A stretch of DNA of 64,000 bases from Candidatus Methanomethylophilus alvi Mx1201 (GCF_000300255.2 NC_020913.1:1300692-1364691); one strand, 5' to 3'; counted from the stretch's first letter, positions 8,796 through 17,925 are shown. Made by a program: numbers and translations. Notes: generated by a model from the sequence alone, not told the origin.

Positions 8796-9050
8796 ATGAA
8801 GACCAAATGCGAATCCGGAAACGGACGGACCGACATAATCATGAGACCCAGGGACGGGGGCACCGTACCGATGATCTTCGAACTCAAGAGGTCCGCATCG
8901 GAAAAGGACCTGGAGGCCGATGCCGATGGTGCCATATCGCAGATACACGAGAGGAAGTACTACATGGGGATGAAGGGCAGGGTCGTCCTCTTCGGCATAA
9001 GCTTCTGGGTCAAGGTCCCGAAGGTCAAGGTCGAGATAGTCGGGATCTGA
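8796..9050 (+). pseudogene. PD-(D/E)XK nuclease domain fragment (DUF1703/PDDEXK_9-like)
   Basis: 84 codons from ATG 8796. The peptide contains SGNGRTDIIMRPRDG, a spacer, then IFELKRS and a final Q-I-x4-Y-Y-x9-V-V-L-F-G-I-S-F-W-V-K. This is the D-x(n)-E-x-K nuclease core at the C-terminus of AAA-ATPase-like DUF1703 proteins. Whole family members exceed 500 residues and carry an N-terminal ATPase that is missing here. It is therefore either a remnant or a free-standing domain. Its D and E-x-K residues are intact. Confidence 0.55.
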
Positions 9051-9192
9051 GACCGTCCCGGGAACCCGGATGTAACAAAGGGCGGCCGCCCATGGGCGGT
9101 CCGACAGCGTACCGGCACGGATAACGCTTAAATCACGCTGGCTCTTCGGAACGCGTATCTACGGCGCCCTGCAGGCGCTCGGAAGGACAGGG

Positions 9193-9897
9193 ATGAAGAT
9201 GAACGCAGGATTCGACAGAGGGGTCCTCATGAAGGTGGACCCCCGCAAGATCAGGACATATCTCGAGGAAAAGGATTGGAGGATGACCTTCTCCGCCCCG
9301 GGATCGTACGATTCGTACAGCATGGGGGACGAGGAGATCCTCGTCCCGGCGAACACGGACTTCGCCACCTATGCCGTCAACGTGAGACAGATCCTGAACA
9401 CCGTCTCACGCGTAGAGGGGCGCTCCCCGGAGGAGGTCCTCGCCGACATCGAGAACGCTGAAACCGCCGCAGGCGCCTCCGTCGAATACACCGTCAGAGG
9501 CGTCGGGGACGGCATGATCCCCGCCGCCGTCATGGAATGGCTCATAGGCACCCACCGCGACATGACCGCGGCCGTGTGCGACGGGACGGAGGCATACAAC
9601 GTCCTCGGCGACGTGATGATGCGTGTGGACGGTTCCGACATACGCTTCCTGCACGGGCCGAGGACCGCCAAAGCCGTACCCGGGATGTTCGAAGCCGCCT
9701 CCAAGGCGGCGTCCGGGGATGCGGACGGGGTCCCTCCCGGATTCGCGGACATACTCACGGGCCTCGACTTCTCGGATGCGGGGATCGTCGTGGAGATGCG
9801 TCTCGGTGGGAAGGACGCCTCCGTCGTCCTCGACGGGGAGGCCTTCGCCCGCATAGGCGAGGTCTCTAAAAAGACCATGCCGCAGGGCGGGAACTGA
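9193..9897 (+). CDS. Hypothetical protein, 234 aa
   Basis: 234 residues, alpha/beta, no recognised family. The beginning (KIRTYLEEKDWRMTFSAPG) predicts a helix then strands, and the centre has small-residue-rich stretches. No membrane segments, cysteine pairs or nucleotide motifs. A TATA-like CGCTTAAATC lies about 60 bp upstream of ATG 9193, so it likely has its own promoter. It is embedded among Sel1-repeat genes and shares their G/C-rich codon use, but has no repeats itself. Confidence 0.6.
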   Translation: MKMNAGFDRGVLMKVDPRKIRTYLEEKDWRMTFSAPGSYDSYSMGDEEILVPANTDFATYAVNVRQILNTVSRVEGRSPEEVLADIENAETAAGASVEYTVRGVGDGMIPAAVMEWLIGTHRDMTAAVCDGTEAYNVLGDVMMRVDGSDIRFLHGPRTAKAVPGMFEAASKAASGDADGVPPGFADILTGLDFSDAGIVVEMRLGGKDASVVLDGEAFARIGEVSKKTMPQGGN

Positions 9898-10028
9898 ACA
9901 TTCCCGTCCCGTCATGAAGACATCGTGACCCTTTACCTCGCGATGTGCCAGCATCGCGAGGTCATTATACAATATATCTGTTAATAACATGTTACATGAT
10001 ATATATCCGACGATCCCTATCATCTAAC

Positions 10029-10406
10029 ATGATGAAAGTTATCGAATCCCTGACCTCCAAGGTCATGCAGGGAGACGGCCCCTCCTGCCTCCGCCTCGGC
10101 CGCCTCTACTACGTCGGCCAGGGCGTCGAAAGGAACGTCCGCACCGCGATGGCGCTGTACTACAGCGCCGAGCTCAGCGGGGACGTCGACACCCTCCGCG
10201 AACTGGGACGCATGTTCCTGGAGGGCGACTTCGCCCCCGCCGACGCCCGGAGGGCGGCACAGATCTACCGCAAGGCGGCGGATATGGGGGACCCGTACTC
10301 CCAACTCGCCCTCGGAAGGATGTATCAGGAGGGGACCGGCGTCGAATACTCCTCCGAGAAGGCATGGGAATACATCAGCGCCGCCGCCCGCGGCGGCATG
10401 GCGTGA
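10029..10406 (+). CDS. Sel1-repeat protein B (short)
   Basis: 125 residues with about three Sel1-like repeats (LRLGRLYYVGQGVERN, LRELGRMFLEG and LALGRMYQEGTGVEYS are the repeat cores). Start placed at the double ATG 10029/10032, downstream of an AT-rich TATATAT promoter region. The frame continues upstream to 9945 but that part is non-repeat. It is about half the length of its neighbours, so it may be a partial copy. Confidence 0.65.
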   Translation: MMKVIESLTSKVMQGDGPSCLRLGRLYYVGQGVERNVRTAMALYYSAELSGDVDTLRELGRMFLEGDFAPADARRAAQIYRKAADMGDPYSQLALGRMYQEGTGVEYSSEKAWEYISAAARGGMA

Positions 10407-10459
10407 ACGCCTGGATTCGGAACCACTGTAAAATACGACCGACCGCTTTACGTCCCACT

Positions 10460-11167
10460 ATGTCAGAAGAGAAGACGGACGCCGACTTCGATGCGGGAAA
10501 GAAGGCGTTCGAGGAAAAGGACTTCGCGAACGCATTCGGATGTTTCATGAGGAGTGCCGAGAACGGCAATGCGGAGGCCCAGTTCCGCATCGGGAACATG
10601 CTCTACTATGGGATCGGTACGAGACAGGACCTCAAGAAGGCCCTCATGTGGTTCCGCAAGGGGGCGGAGAACGGCAACGCCGACGCCCAGAACGAACTCG
10701 GCCTCATGTACGCCACCGGCAGGAACACCCAGCGCTCCCCGGCCAAGGCCTTCGAGTGGACCGAGAAGGCCGCGGAGCAGAACAACCGCAGCGCCATCTA
10801 CAACCTCGGGACGTTCTACGAGAGCGGATGCGGATGCGAGGTGAACTTCGAGTACGCCTCCCTCCTGTATCTGAAGGCGGCCTCCATGGGCATGCCCGAG
10901 GCGGCCTACAGCCTCGGCCACCTCTACCACGAAGGGAAGGGGGTGGAGAAGGACCCCGCCAAGGCGTTCCTCCTGTGCAGGACCGCCGCCGAGGAGGGCT
11001 ATGCGAAGGCAGTGTACGACACCGCCGTCCTGTACCTCTACGGGGACGGGACCGAGAGGGACCTCGGGAAGGCGAAGAAGTACTTCCAGAGGGCGTTCGA
11101 GCTCGGGTTCGTGAAGGCCAGGGACAACATCAGGATGATCGAGGAGGAGGAAAGGAGGGCGCAGTGA
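10460..11167 (+). CDS. Sel1-repeat protein C
   Basis: 235 residues, about six Sel1-like repeats beginning around residue 30 and running to the end (for example AQFRIGNMLYYGIGTRQD, then AVYDTAVLYLYGDGTERD). Start at ATG 10460 (MSEEKTD), chosen over the longer frame from 10364, which overlaps the preceding gene. Its stop TGA at 11165-11167 abuts the ATG of the next Sel1 gene (TGAATG), so the two are cotranscribed and probably coupled. It is closely similar to protein D, indicating tandem duplication. Confidence 0.75.
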   Translation: MSEEKTDADFDAGKKAFEEKDFANAFGCFMRSAENGNAEAQFRIGNMLYYGIGTRQDLKKALMWFRKGAENGNADAQNELGLMYATGRNTQRSPAKAFEWTEKAAEQNNRSAIYNLGTFYESGCGCEVNFEYASLLYLKAASMGMPEAAYSLGHLYHEGKGVEKDPAKAFLLCRTAAEEGYAKAVYDTAVLYLYGDGTERDLGKAKKYFQRAFELGFVKARDNIRMIEEEERRAQ

Positions 11168-11893
11168 ATGTCGGACTACGATTTCGAATCCTATATGAAG
11201 GACCCGGAGCTGACGGCGGGGATCGAGTGCTTCAAGGCGGAGGACTGGAAAGGGGCGTTCGACCACTACCTGACCTCCTCCATGAACGGCAACCCGGAGG
11301 CCCAGGTCCGTCTCGGCGGACTCTTCTACTACGGGAGGGGCACGGAGGCCGACCCGAAGAAGGCCCTCATGTGGTACAGGAAGGCCGCCGTCGCCGGCAA
11401 CGCCGCCGCCCAGAACGAGGTGGGCGTCATGTTCCACCTGGGGAACGGGACCCAGAGGTCCGATGCGAAGGCCTTCGAGTGGCTCAAGGCATCCGCCAAC
11501 CAGGGATACGCACAGGCGTTCTACAACCTCGGCACCATGTACGAGAGGGGGGACGGGGTCCCGACCGACTACAAGCAGGCCGTGGAGCTGTACGCCCAGG
11601 CCGCGGACCGCGGAGTGGTGCAGGCCGCCTACTGTCTGGCACATATGTACCACAACGGGTACGGATGTGCGAAGGACGTCGGGAAGGCCGCCAAACTATG
11701 CATAGAGGCGGCCGACAACGGACACCCCGACGCCTGCTACGACACCGGCGTCCTATATCTGGAGGGCGACGGGGTCGAGAGGTCCTACCAGAAGGCCCTC
11801 GACTACTTCCTGAAGGCGAGGGACCTCGGCGTCGCCGACGCGGAGAAGAGGATCGCCTTCGTCAAAGGGGAGATGGCCAAGGGGATCAGGTGA
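11168..11893 (+). CDS. Sel1-repeat protein D
   Basis: 241 residues with about six Sel1-like repeats after a short acidic N-terminus (MSDYDFESYMKDPEL). Repeat cores such as AQVRLGGLFYYGRGTEAD and ACYDTGVLYLEGDGVERS follow the family consensus. The ATG immediately follows the stop of protein C. Proteins C and D have equal repeat number and order, suggesting a recent duplication of a whole gene. Expected to be a cytosolic scaffold; the partners are unknown. Confidence 0.75.
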   Translation: MSDYDFESYMKDPELTAGIECFKAEDWKGAFDHYLTSSMNGNPEAQVRLGGLFYYGRGTEADPKKALMWYRKAAVAGNAAAQNEVGVMFHLGNGTQRSDAKAFEWLKASANQGYAQAFYNLGTMYERGDGVPTDYKQAVELYAQAADRGVVQAAYCLAHMYHNGYGCAKDVGKAAKLCIEAADNGHPDACYDTGVLYLEGDGVERSYQKALDYFLKARDLGVADAEKRIAFVKGEMAKGIR

Positions 11894-11963
11894 CCTCCGT
11901 CCCCGAGGGGACGGGTATACGGGCCGTCATGATTAATGAACTCGGACCCCTACACGGTGACAT

Positions 11964-12791
11964 ATGAGCGACCTCACAGAGCAATGCCGCAGGGACGGGG
12001 ATTTCGTCGAAGGTTCCCGCCTCTTCCGCGCGGGAAGATACAGAGAAGCGTACGCACGCATGGTGGCGAGCGCCGAGCACGGGAACCCTCTGGCACAGTT
12101 CACTGTCGGCACCATGCACATCGACTGTCCGGACATCGAGAGGGATCCGGGGAAGGCGTTCGCATGGATGGAGAGGTCCGCGGAACAGGGCTACGCCGAA
12201 GCACAGTACCAGATGGGGAACTTCCACTATCTGGGTTACGGCACCGACGTATCCTATACCGACGCCATGTCCTGGTACATGAAGGCGGCCGGACAGGACC
12301 ACCCCCAGGCCCAGAACCAGGTCGGGCTCATGTACCACGACGGCACCGGCGTCGGAAAGGACGACGAGGCCGCCGCCGAATGGTTCGAAAGGTCCGCCCG
12401 CAACGGATACTCCGGCGCCCAATACAACCTCGCCAGCCTCTACGAGATGGGGGAGGGCGTCCCCCTGGACATGGAGGAGGCGTTCTACTGGTACGAGATG
12501 GCCGCCGACCAGGGGGTGACGGAGGCCCAATACGATCTGGCACTTCTGTATTACACCGGCCGCGGCACGACCAAGGATGCGAAGAAGGCGGCGGAATGGT
12601 ACCGCCGGGCCGCGGATGCGGGGCATCCCGAGGCGCAGTACAACCTCGGCCTCCTCTACATGGAGGGCGAAGGGGTGGAGAGGGACTACGACGAGGCCAT
12701 GTCCCTCTTCGAGAGGTCCGCCGCACAGGGCGTGAAGGATGCGAAGGACGCCCTGCGTCTTGTAAAGGAGACCCTTTCGAGGATGCGATGA
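11964..12791 (+). CDS. Sel1-repeat protein E
   Basis: 275 residues, about seven Sel1-like repeats from residue 35 onward (for example AQYQMGNFHYLGYGTDVS and AQYNLGLLYMEGEGVERD). No signal peptide is apparent. A 70-bp spacer separates it from protein D, and a GTGACAT just upstream of ATG 11964 offers little Shine-Dalgarno signal, consistent with leaderless expression. It has the cleanest repeat array in the cluster. Confidence 0.75.
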   Translation: MSDLTEQCRRDGDFVEGSRLFRAGRYREAYARMVASAEHGNPLAQFTVGTMHIDCPDIERDPGKAFAWMERSAEQGYAEAQYQMGNFHYLGYGTDVSYTDAMSWYMKAAGQDHPQAQNQVGLMYHDGTGVGKDDEAAAEWFERSARNGYSGAQYNLASLYEMGEGVPLDMEEAFYWYEMAADQGVTEAQYDLALLYYTGRGTTKDAKKAAEWYRRAADAGHPEAQYNLGLLYMEGEGVERDYDEAMSLFERSAAQGVKDAKDALRLVKETLSRMR

Positions 12792-12852
12792 CCGTCTGCT
12801 TTATCGCAGATGACCGCGTTCCCGCATGAAATACAGTCCGCGGTGGGAATAG

Positions 12853-13653
12853 ATGGAAGAGGAACTCGTCGAGAAGGTTTTCATGGCCATAGAGGCCGGC
12901 GACATAGAGACCGCCGACAGGTACCTCTCCGAGATCCGCATGTCGGGAGACCCGGAGACGGAATACGCCGTCGCCGGGATCGGCATGGAATACAGCCTCC
13001 TGTCCCCCCAGCAATGTGCCGAATGGATAGAGCTGGCCGCCGAAGGCGGCCTCGAAGAGGCCCAGTACGACATCGGAAGAAGATATCTCGACGGATTCGG
13101 CGTGACGAGGTCCGACGAGAAGGCCGTATTCTGGCTCTCCAAGTCGGCGGAACAGGGCAACTGCGAGGCGGAGGCCATAGTGGCCATGATGTACCGCAGA
13201 GGGCAGGGCGTCCCCAAGGACGAGGACCGCGCCTTCGGAATGCTCCTCGAAGTCGCGGGATGCGCCTCTGCCGAGGCGAAATACGAACTCGGACGCATGT
13301 ACGAGCGCGGGGAGGGGACGTATCCCGATTACAAGGAGGCTTTCCGCTGGTACTACGAGGCGGCCAAGAGAAAACTTCCCGAAGCGCAGACCACGGTCGG
13401 GGCCATGTATCACGACGGCAAAGGCACGGTGAAGGACCTCCGCAAGGCGGAACAGTGGTTCCGGTCGGCCGCCAGCAAGGGCGATGCCCGTGCCCAATAC
13501 CGTCTGGCCATGATGCACGTGAGGAAACAGACCGCCGAACCCAACATCACCATGGCCGTCGAACTCCTGCGCCGGTCGGCCGCCCAGGGGTATCCGGGGG
13601 CGCGGGAGGCACTCGACCGCGTCCAGAAGATGAAGGCGTCGGGAGAGATCTGA
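12853..13653 (+). CDS. Sel1-repeat protein F
   Basis: 266 residues with about six Sel1-like repeats (AQYDIGRRYLDGFGVTRS, AKYELGRMYERGEGTYPD and others). The first 50 residues look like a degenerate repeat. It ends the Sel1 cluster; the next gene lies on the opposite strand. Start at ATG 12853. Like its neighbours it is G/C-rich, so the cluster appears native to the genome rather than part of the AT-rich island. Confidence 0.75.
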   Translation: MEEELVEKVFMAIEAGDIETADRYLSEIRMSGDPETEYAVAGIGMEYSLLSPQQCAEWIELAAEGGLEEAQYDIGRRYLDGFGVTRSDEKAVFWLSKSAEQGNCEAEAIVAMMYRRGQGVPKDEDRAFGMLLEVAGCASAEAKYELGRMYERGEGTYPDYKEAFRWYYEAAKRKLPEAQTTVGAMYHDGKGTVKDLRKAEQWFRSAASKGDARAQYRLAMMHVRKQTAEPNITMAVELLRRSAAQGYPGAREALDRVQKMKASGEI

Positions 13654-13683
13654 ACGGTCGGCCGGTGCAACCCCGACGACCTC

Positions 13684-13706
13684 GGGGATCGCCCGCATCG
13701 ATCCCC
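13684..13706. terminator. Possible bidirectional terminator hairpin
   Basis: GGGGATC (13684-13690) can pair with GATCCCC (13700-13706) around a 9-nt loop, between convergent Sel1 gene F and the DUF234 ATPase. It is followed by a run of nine G and then A-rich DNA rather than a clear T tract, so the call is weak. Confidence 0.3.
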
Positions 13707-13777
13707 CGGGAGGGGGGGGGATAAAAAACATGGACCTCCTCTGAAGGATTCCGAGAAAACCGGTCGCTCGGGAATGT

Positions 13778-15163
13778 TTACGGACTTCCCGAAAGGTCGA
13801 AAAGCCTCACGCCCTCCTCCTCGGCCCTCGCCTTAAGGTTCTCGTCGAAACCGGATGTGGAGAACAGTCCGTATTCCATGGAGTATCCCTCGAAATCACG
13901 CACCTTCGAGCACTTCGCCTTCAGGAGCTCCAATACCTTCGTCGTGACCTTCTCCTCCCTGCGGAACATGCATTCTCCTGCGAATATCCTCCTGCCATCG
14001 GGGTCCACGGCCACGACGTCGATCTCCGTATCCTTGTTCCAGTACGAGCCCGTCTTCGTATATCCCTCCAACTCGCAGGCGGCGATCTCGCGACACACGT
14101 CCTCGAATCTGAAACTTACGAAGGCCTCGTCGAAACGGGTGCGGAAATTCTCCATGGCCGCAGACGTGTATCCCTTATCCAGATACTCCTTGTAAGGATA
14201 GACGAAAGAGAACCAGAAACCGAACAGCCCGTCCTTTATGCGGTAGATCCCGTTGCGGCATCTTTCAGGATTGTTCTCCGTCACCGGGACCATGCGTTCC
14301 ACGATCCCCATGTCTATCAAGGTGCTGAGATAGGGGCTGATACGATTACTGGGGACCTCCATCCTCCCGGCAATGTCCGATATCTTACGGTTGCCGGCGG
14401 CGATCATGCGGAGGATGCTGATGTAGTTCACCGGATCCTTCACCTCGTCCTTGAGCAGGAACAGGGGTTCCTCGTACAGGATGCCGTTGCGACTGACGAT
14501 ATGACGATACACATCATCCTCCAGGGATGATCCGTTCATGATCTCCATATAACGGGGGACGCCTCCGGTCACGGCATAGCGCTCAACCAGGTCGCGATAC
14601 ACGACCCCCTTCGATACGGAGCACACGTCCGAGAACGTCAAAGGACCCAGCTTCAGAGATGCCGTCCTCCTCCCATACAGGGGACTCGAGTAGTTCAAAG
14701 TATATCTCTCCATCATACCTATGAACGAACCACATAGGATGAGCATGACGTCCCTTTTCGAAAGTATCGTATCCCATGCGTGCTGGAATATGGAAGGGAT
14801 CGCGGGATCGGACTGTGCCAGATACTGGAATTCGTCTATGGCTATGACCGTCTTCCCATACTTGGTGGCTGCGTCGAGAGCGGACTCCCAATCCGGAAAC
14901 CTGGCACCCGGTATCCCCAGAAGTCCCGATACGGAGGAAGAGAACCTTTCCAAATTCAAAACGACGGATTCTTCTGTGGCTAAAAAGTACATCGAGTCGG
15001 TTTTATCCCTTAGAAAATTGTCGATCAAAGCAGTCTTACCTACTCTGCGACGACCATAGATTATCACAAGGCTGCTTCTCTCCCCGTACTCCCTCTCCAA
15101 TATGGAAGATTCCTCTTCCCTTCCGATGAATTCCATTGAGCCACCGATCTTCATTCGAATCAT
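13778..15163 (-). CDS. Archaeal AAA ATPase with DUF234 nuclease-like domain
   Basis: 461 residues. After MEFIGREEESSILE comes the STAND-like archaeal ATPase core: Walker A Y-G-R-R-R-V-G-K-T-A-L near residue 35 and Walker B VIAIDEFQYL near 115. A winged-helix segment (ISDIAGRMEVPSNRISPYL, about 275) precedes the C-terminal DUF234 region, which holds a PD-(D/E)XK-like core (WNKDTEIDVVAVDPDG, then IFAGECMF). These proteins are common orphan, often mobile-element-linked genes in archaea with no settled function. The start could be ATG 15163 or the internal ATG ten codons later (MEFIG). Confidence 0.8.
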   Translation of the reverse strand: MIRMKIGGSMEFIGREEESSILEREYGERSSLVIIYGRRRVGKTALIDNFLRDKTDSMYFLATEESVVLNLERFSSSVSGLLGIPGARFPDWESALDAATKYGKTVIAIDEFQYLAQSDPAIPSIFQHAWDTILSKRDVMLILCGSFIGMMERYTLNYSSPLYGRRTASLKLGPLTFSDVCSVSKGVVYRDLVERYAVTGGVPRYMEIMNGSSLEDDVYRHIVSRNGILYEEPLFLLKDEVKDPVNYISILRMIAAGNRKISDIAGRMEVPSNRISPYLSTLIDMGIVERMVPVTENNPERCRNGIYRIKDGLFGFWFSFVYPYKEYLDKGYTSAAMENFRTRFDEAFVSFRFEDVCREIAACELEGYTKTGSYWNKDTEIDVVAVDPDGRRIFAGECMFRREEKVTTKVLELLKAKCSKVRDFEGYSMEYGLFSTSGFDENLKARAEEEGVRLFDLSGSP

Positions 15164-15206
15164 TCTAATTTGGATTAGACTAATCTGGATTATACTACGG
15201 CCGAGG

Positions 15207-15968
15207 TCACTCTTTAGAGATCGGGGCCTTCTTTTCCTTGGTGAAGAGCATCGCGCGCATCTCGTCCTCGGAGAACACCTTCCTCATCGCACTCTCGTTG
15301 CCCCATCTGCCCTCGGCCACCAGTTCCAAGACCCTGTCGTCCCTGCCGATACCGAAATAGAAAGCATGGGACTGGTAAGACATCACCATGGAGATGGCGA
15401 GTATCGCACCCACCGTCAATGCCAGGACCTCGTACTGGGGGATGTAGCGGAGCGCCAGAGCGGATCCGAAGACGAAGGATACGGGGATCATGAGATAATA
15501 TGCCCACTTGTTCCTGCAGATGAACTCCATGAGGACGACGATGACTGCGAGATAGAGGGCTGCGTAAAGTACGTCGTTGACCGCACCCTCGCAGAGTACC
15601 TTGTCGGTCTCGATGCACAGAAGAACGATGCCGGCGGCGCATACGATATCCACGAAAGCCACCCACGTGGGCTTCTCCAGCATCCTGAGGCGGAATCCCG
15701 GACTCTCCAGAACGACATATGTGATTATCGGGACGAAGAACAGGGTGATCTCGAACTCCTCGATGCGGCCCGTGAAGAAGAGAACCGTCAGGATCACGAA
15801 GAACAGATCCGCTGCGAAGGCCGCATTGACCAGGGTCGAGGCCTTGTGGTCGGGGATCTCGTCGATACGCTCGTCGAGAGATTGCTTTATCTTCTTGGCA
15901 GACGCCCCGCGCAGGACGCTGCTATATCTGTTCTCAGCACTCTGCAAATAGATCGCTATTTTGTCCAA
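15207..15968 (-). CDS. Multi-pass membrane protein
   Basis: 253 residues. A basic, soluble N-terminus of about 45 residues is followed by roughly seven hydrophobic segments (for example AAFAADLFFVILTVLFF and LYLAVIVVLMEFI) and a charged C-terminal tail of 50 residues. The start appears to be TTG 15968, since an in-frame TAA lies two codons upstream and the next ATG would remove transmembrane segments. No family recognised. It is monocistronic, with an AT-rich promoter region just upstream (15970-16020). Confidence 0.65.
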   Translation of the reverse strand: MDKIAIYLQSAENRYSSVLRGASAKKIKQSLDERIDEIPDHKASTLVNAAFAADLFFVILTVLFFTGRIEEFEITLFFVPIITYVVLESPGFRLRMLEKPTWVAFVDIVCAAGIVLLCIETDKVLCEGAVNDVLYAALYLAVIVVLMEFICRNKWAYYLMIPVSFVFGSALALRYIPQYEVLALTVGAILAISMVMSYQSHAFYFGIGRDDRVLELVAEGRWGNESAMRKVFSEDEMRAMLFTKEKKAPISKE

Positions 15969-16065
15969 ATGTTACATATATAAATGCCTAACCTAGAAAA
16001 TTAACATTATTTAGTAAAATAACTAAAAAACGGTTTGAGAATACGGCCTGTCCCGATCGGAGGAT

Positions 16066-17355
16066 TCACGGGCCAAGGCACCCCAACGGGACCACGAAGA
16101 CCCCGTCCTCACGCCGATATGCATAATTGGTGGCCGTCACCACCATGAGGAACTCCGGTTCCTGATGACGATCTAGTCTCACCTTGTCCTTGAGTTCCAG
16201 AAGATGTTTCGCACCCTCCTCGATCCTGTCCGAATCACAAAGTTTGACTTCGATCGCGGCCCACCTGCCATCGTTTGTTCTGATCACGGCATCCGCCTCC
16301 AGACCGTCTCCGTCACGATAATGATAGACGTGCCCACGGAACCTTTCCGCATATATCCTCAGATCTCTAATCACCATCGACTCAAAGAATAACCCCATTG
16401 TCTCCAGATCGTTTATCAAGTCTTCAGGCCAGATATCTAAGGCGGCACATCCTATCGATGGATCGATGAAATGTCTCACAGGAGAGCAATTCACAGTAGT
16501 CTTACTCCGGAGATTCGGATTCCATGCTGGCAACTCTTCCTTTACAAATAATGCATCCAAATCGTAAAGGTAATCTCTTACCGTATCTTCATCTATCTTC
16601 TTTTCTCCAGCGACAGAAATGTCTCTACATATTGTCGCAATTGATGCATTGGTTGCAGTATTACGAGCATAACTCATCATTACAGCAGATATTTTCTCCG
16701 TGCCACGTTTTTTCTTTCTCATACGTTGAAAATCTTCACTTATCAAAACAGAATAATAATTCCTTACCTGTTGAAGGGCCGTATCCTTTTCACCGTGAAC
16801 GACTGCTGTTGGCCATCCTCCGCGACATATCAGGTAGGAATAGTCTTCCAATGAAAGATCCGAGACCTTGGCTTCAAAATCTTTTCCATCGAATAACTGC
16901 TTCAGGGACACTTCCCCTGTACTATCCTTGGATTCGAATAAAGACATCGTCCGAAGGACCATCGGAACTATGCGCCCTGCACCGCTGTGCTCCCGCTCCT
17001 CATTATCTTCATCATTCGGAACCACAGATCCTGTAAGTAAAAATTGACCAAACTTATTCCTTTGATCTATCTCAAACCTAATGGAATCCCAAATAAAAGG
17101 AATCGACTGCCATTCGTCAATCAATCTAGGGGTGTCACCTTTCAAAAAAATAGACGGAGAGTTTTTTGCAAGAGCTTTAGACTGATCCTGTGTCATTTTA
17201 TCTTGCATATAGACGCAACTTTTTGCATGTTTTTTTGCGGTAGTAGATTTACCACACCATTTTGGACCTTTGATATATACTGCCCCTGATGTCTTTAATA
17301 AAAACTCCAGATGCTCATCGGCCAAACGAGGAATATACTCCTCCATCTCCTCCAT
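16066..17355 (-). CDS. DUF4143-type AAA ATPase
   Basis: 429 residues. The AAA_14 ATPase domain comes first: Walker A G-P-K-W-C-G-K-S-T near residue 30, Walker B-like RLIDEWQSIP near 77, and the LLTGSVVP sensor strand near 106. The C-terminal DUF4143 domain carries a nuclease-like D-x(n)-E-V-K pair (LEADAVIR...AIEVKL). Such proteins are abundant, often laterally transferred orphan genes. Composition is more AT-rich than the surroundings in the middle third. Its ATG 17355 lies only about 30 bp from a 23-bp tandem repeat array that occupies its promoter region. Confidence 0.8.
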   Translation of the reverse strand: MEEMEEYIPRLADEHLEFLLKTSGAVYIKGPKWCGKSTTAKKHAKSCVYMQDKMTQDQSKALAKNSPSIFLKGDTPRLIDEWQSIPFIWDSIRFEIDQRNKFGQFLLTGSVVPNDEDNEEREHSGAGRIVPMVLRTMSLFESKDSTGEVSLKQLFDGKDFEAKVSDLSLEDYSYLICRGGWPTAVVHGEKDTALQQVRNYYSVLISEDFQRMRKKKRGTEKISAVMMSYARNTATNASIATICRDISVAGEKKIDEDTVRDYLYDLDALFVKEELPAWNPNLRSKTTVNCSPVRHFIDPSIGCAALDIWPEDLINDLETMGLFFESMVIRDLRIYAERFRGHVYHYRDGDGLEADAVIRTNDGRWAAIEVKLCDSDRIEEGAKHLLELKDKVRLDRHQEPEFLMVVTATNYAYRREDGVFVVPLGCLGP

Positions 17356-17387
17356 AATCGATCATATGTGTGTGGCTATTAATAATA

Positions 17388-17704
17388 TTCGGTGATTTCA
17401 GAAGAGAATGTTCGGTGATTTCAGAAGAGAATGTTCGGTGATTTCAGAAGAGAATGTTCGGTGATTTCAGAAGAGAATGTTCGGTGATTTCAGAAGAGAA
17501 TGTTCGGTGATTTCAGAAGAGAATGTTCGGTGATTTCAGAAGAGAATGTTCGGTGATTTCAGAAGAGAATGTTCGGTGATTTCAGAAGAGAATGTTCGGT
17601 GATTTCAGAAGAGAATGTTCGGTGATTTCAGAAGAGAATGTTCGGTGATTTCAGAAGAGAATGTTCGGTGATTTCAGAAGAGAATGTTCGGTGATTTCAG
17701 AAGA
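17388..17704. repeat. 23-bp perfect tandem repeat array
   Basis: Thirteen identical 23-bp units (first 17388-17410; each begins TTCGGTGATTTC and ends AGAAGAGAATG), followed by an 18-bp partial fourteenth unit ending at 17704. There are no spacers, so it is not CRISPR. The array lies between tRNA-Glu and the start of the DUF4143 ATPase, and its proximal unit overlaps the AATATTAT promoter-like stretch of that gene. The unit length is not a multiple of three, so a coding repeat is unlikely. Perfect identity implies recent expansion or active homogenisation. Confidence 0.95.
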
Positions 17705-17828
17705 CGGGCATATCGGGACGGATCCGCCGCCTGTTCCAGAACCTACCCAGGACCCATAAGAACGATGTCGAAGACAGTATGGTCCGGAAGCATAGTTGCA
17801 GAATGACCATCGAAGAGAAGTAGAGAAG

Positions 17829-17901
17829 TGCTCCCGACGGGATTTGGACCCGTGTCGAAGCCTCGAGAGGGCTTCATGATTGGCCGCTACACTACAGGAG
17901 C
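17829..17901 (-). tRNA. tRNA-Glu (CTC)
   Basis: 73-nt cloverleaf. The acceptor pairs GCTCCTG with CGGGAGC, the anticodon stem is AAGCC/GGCTT, and the loop CTCTCGA gives anticodon CTC for GAG codons. The T arm is GGGTCCAAATCCC-like and the discriminator is A. No intron and no encoded CCA. An archaeal TATA box (GCTTATATG, about 17926-17934) lies upstream on the minus strand at the expected distance. Confidence 0.92.
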
Positions 17902-17925
17902 TTATCTGACCCAATTATGATTTTA

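Noticed and set aside
10540..11967. 475-codon plus-strand frame across two Sel1 genes
   Set aside because: It is the +1 shadow of the Sel1 genes, rich in Arg/Gly/Pro with no repeat or domain pattern.
17388..17704. CRISPR array
   Set aside because: Units are directly adjacent with no spacers and no cas genes are nearby; it is a simple tandem repeat.
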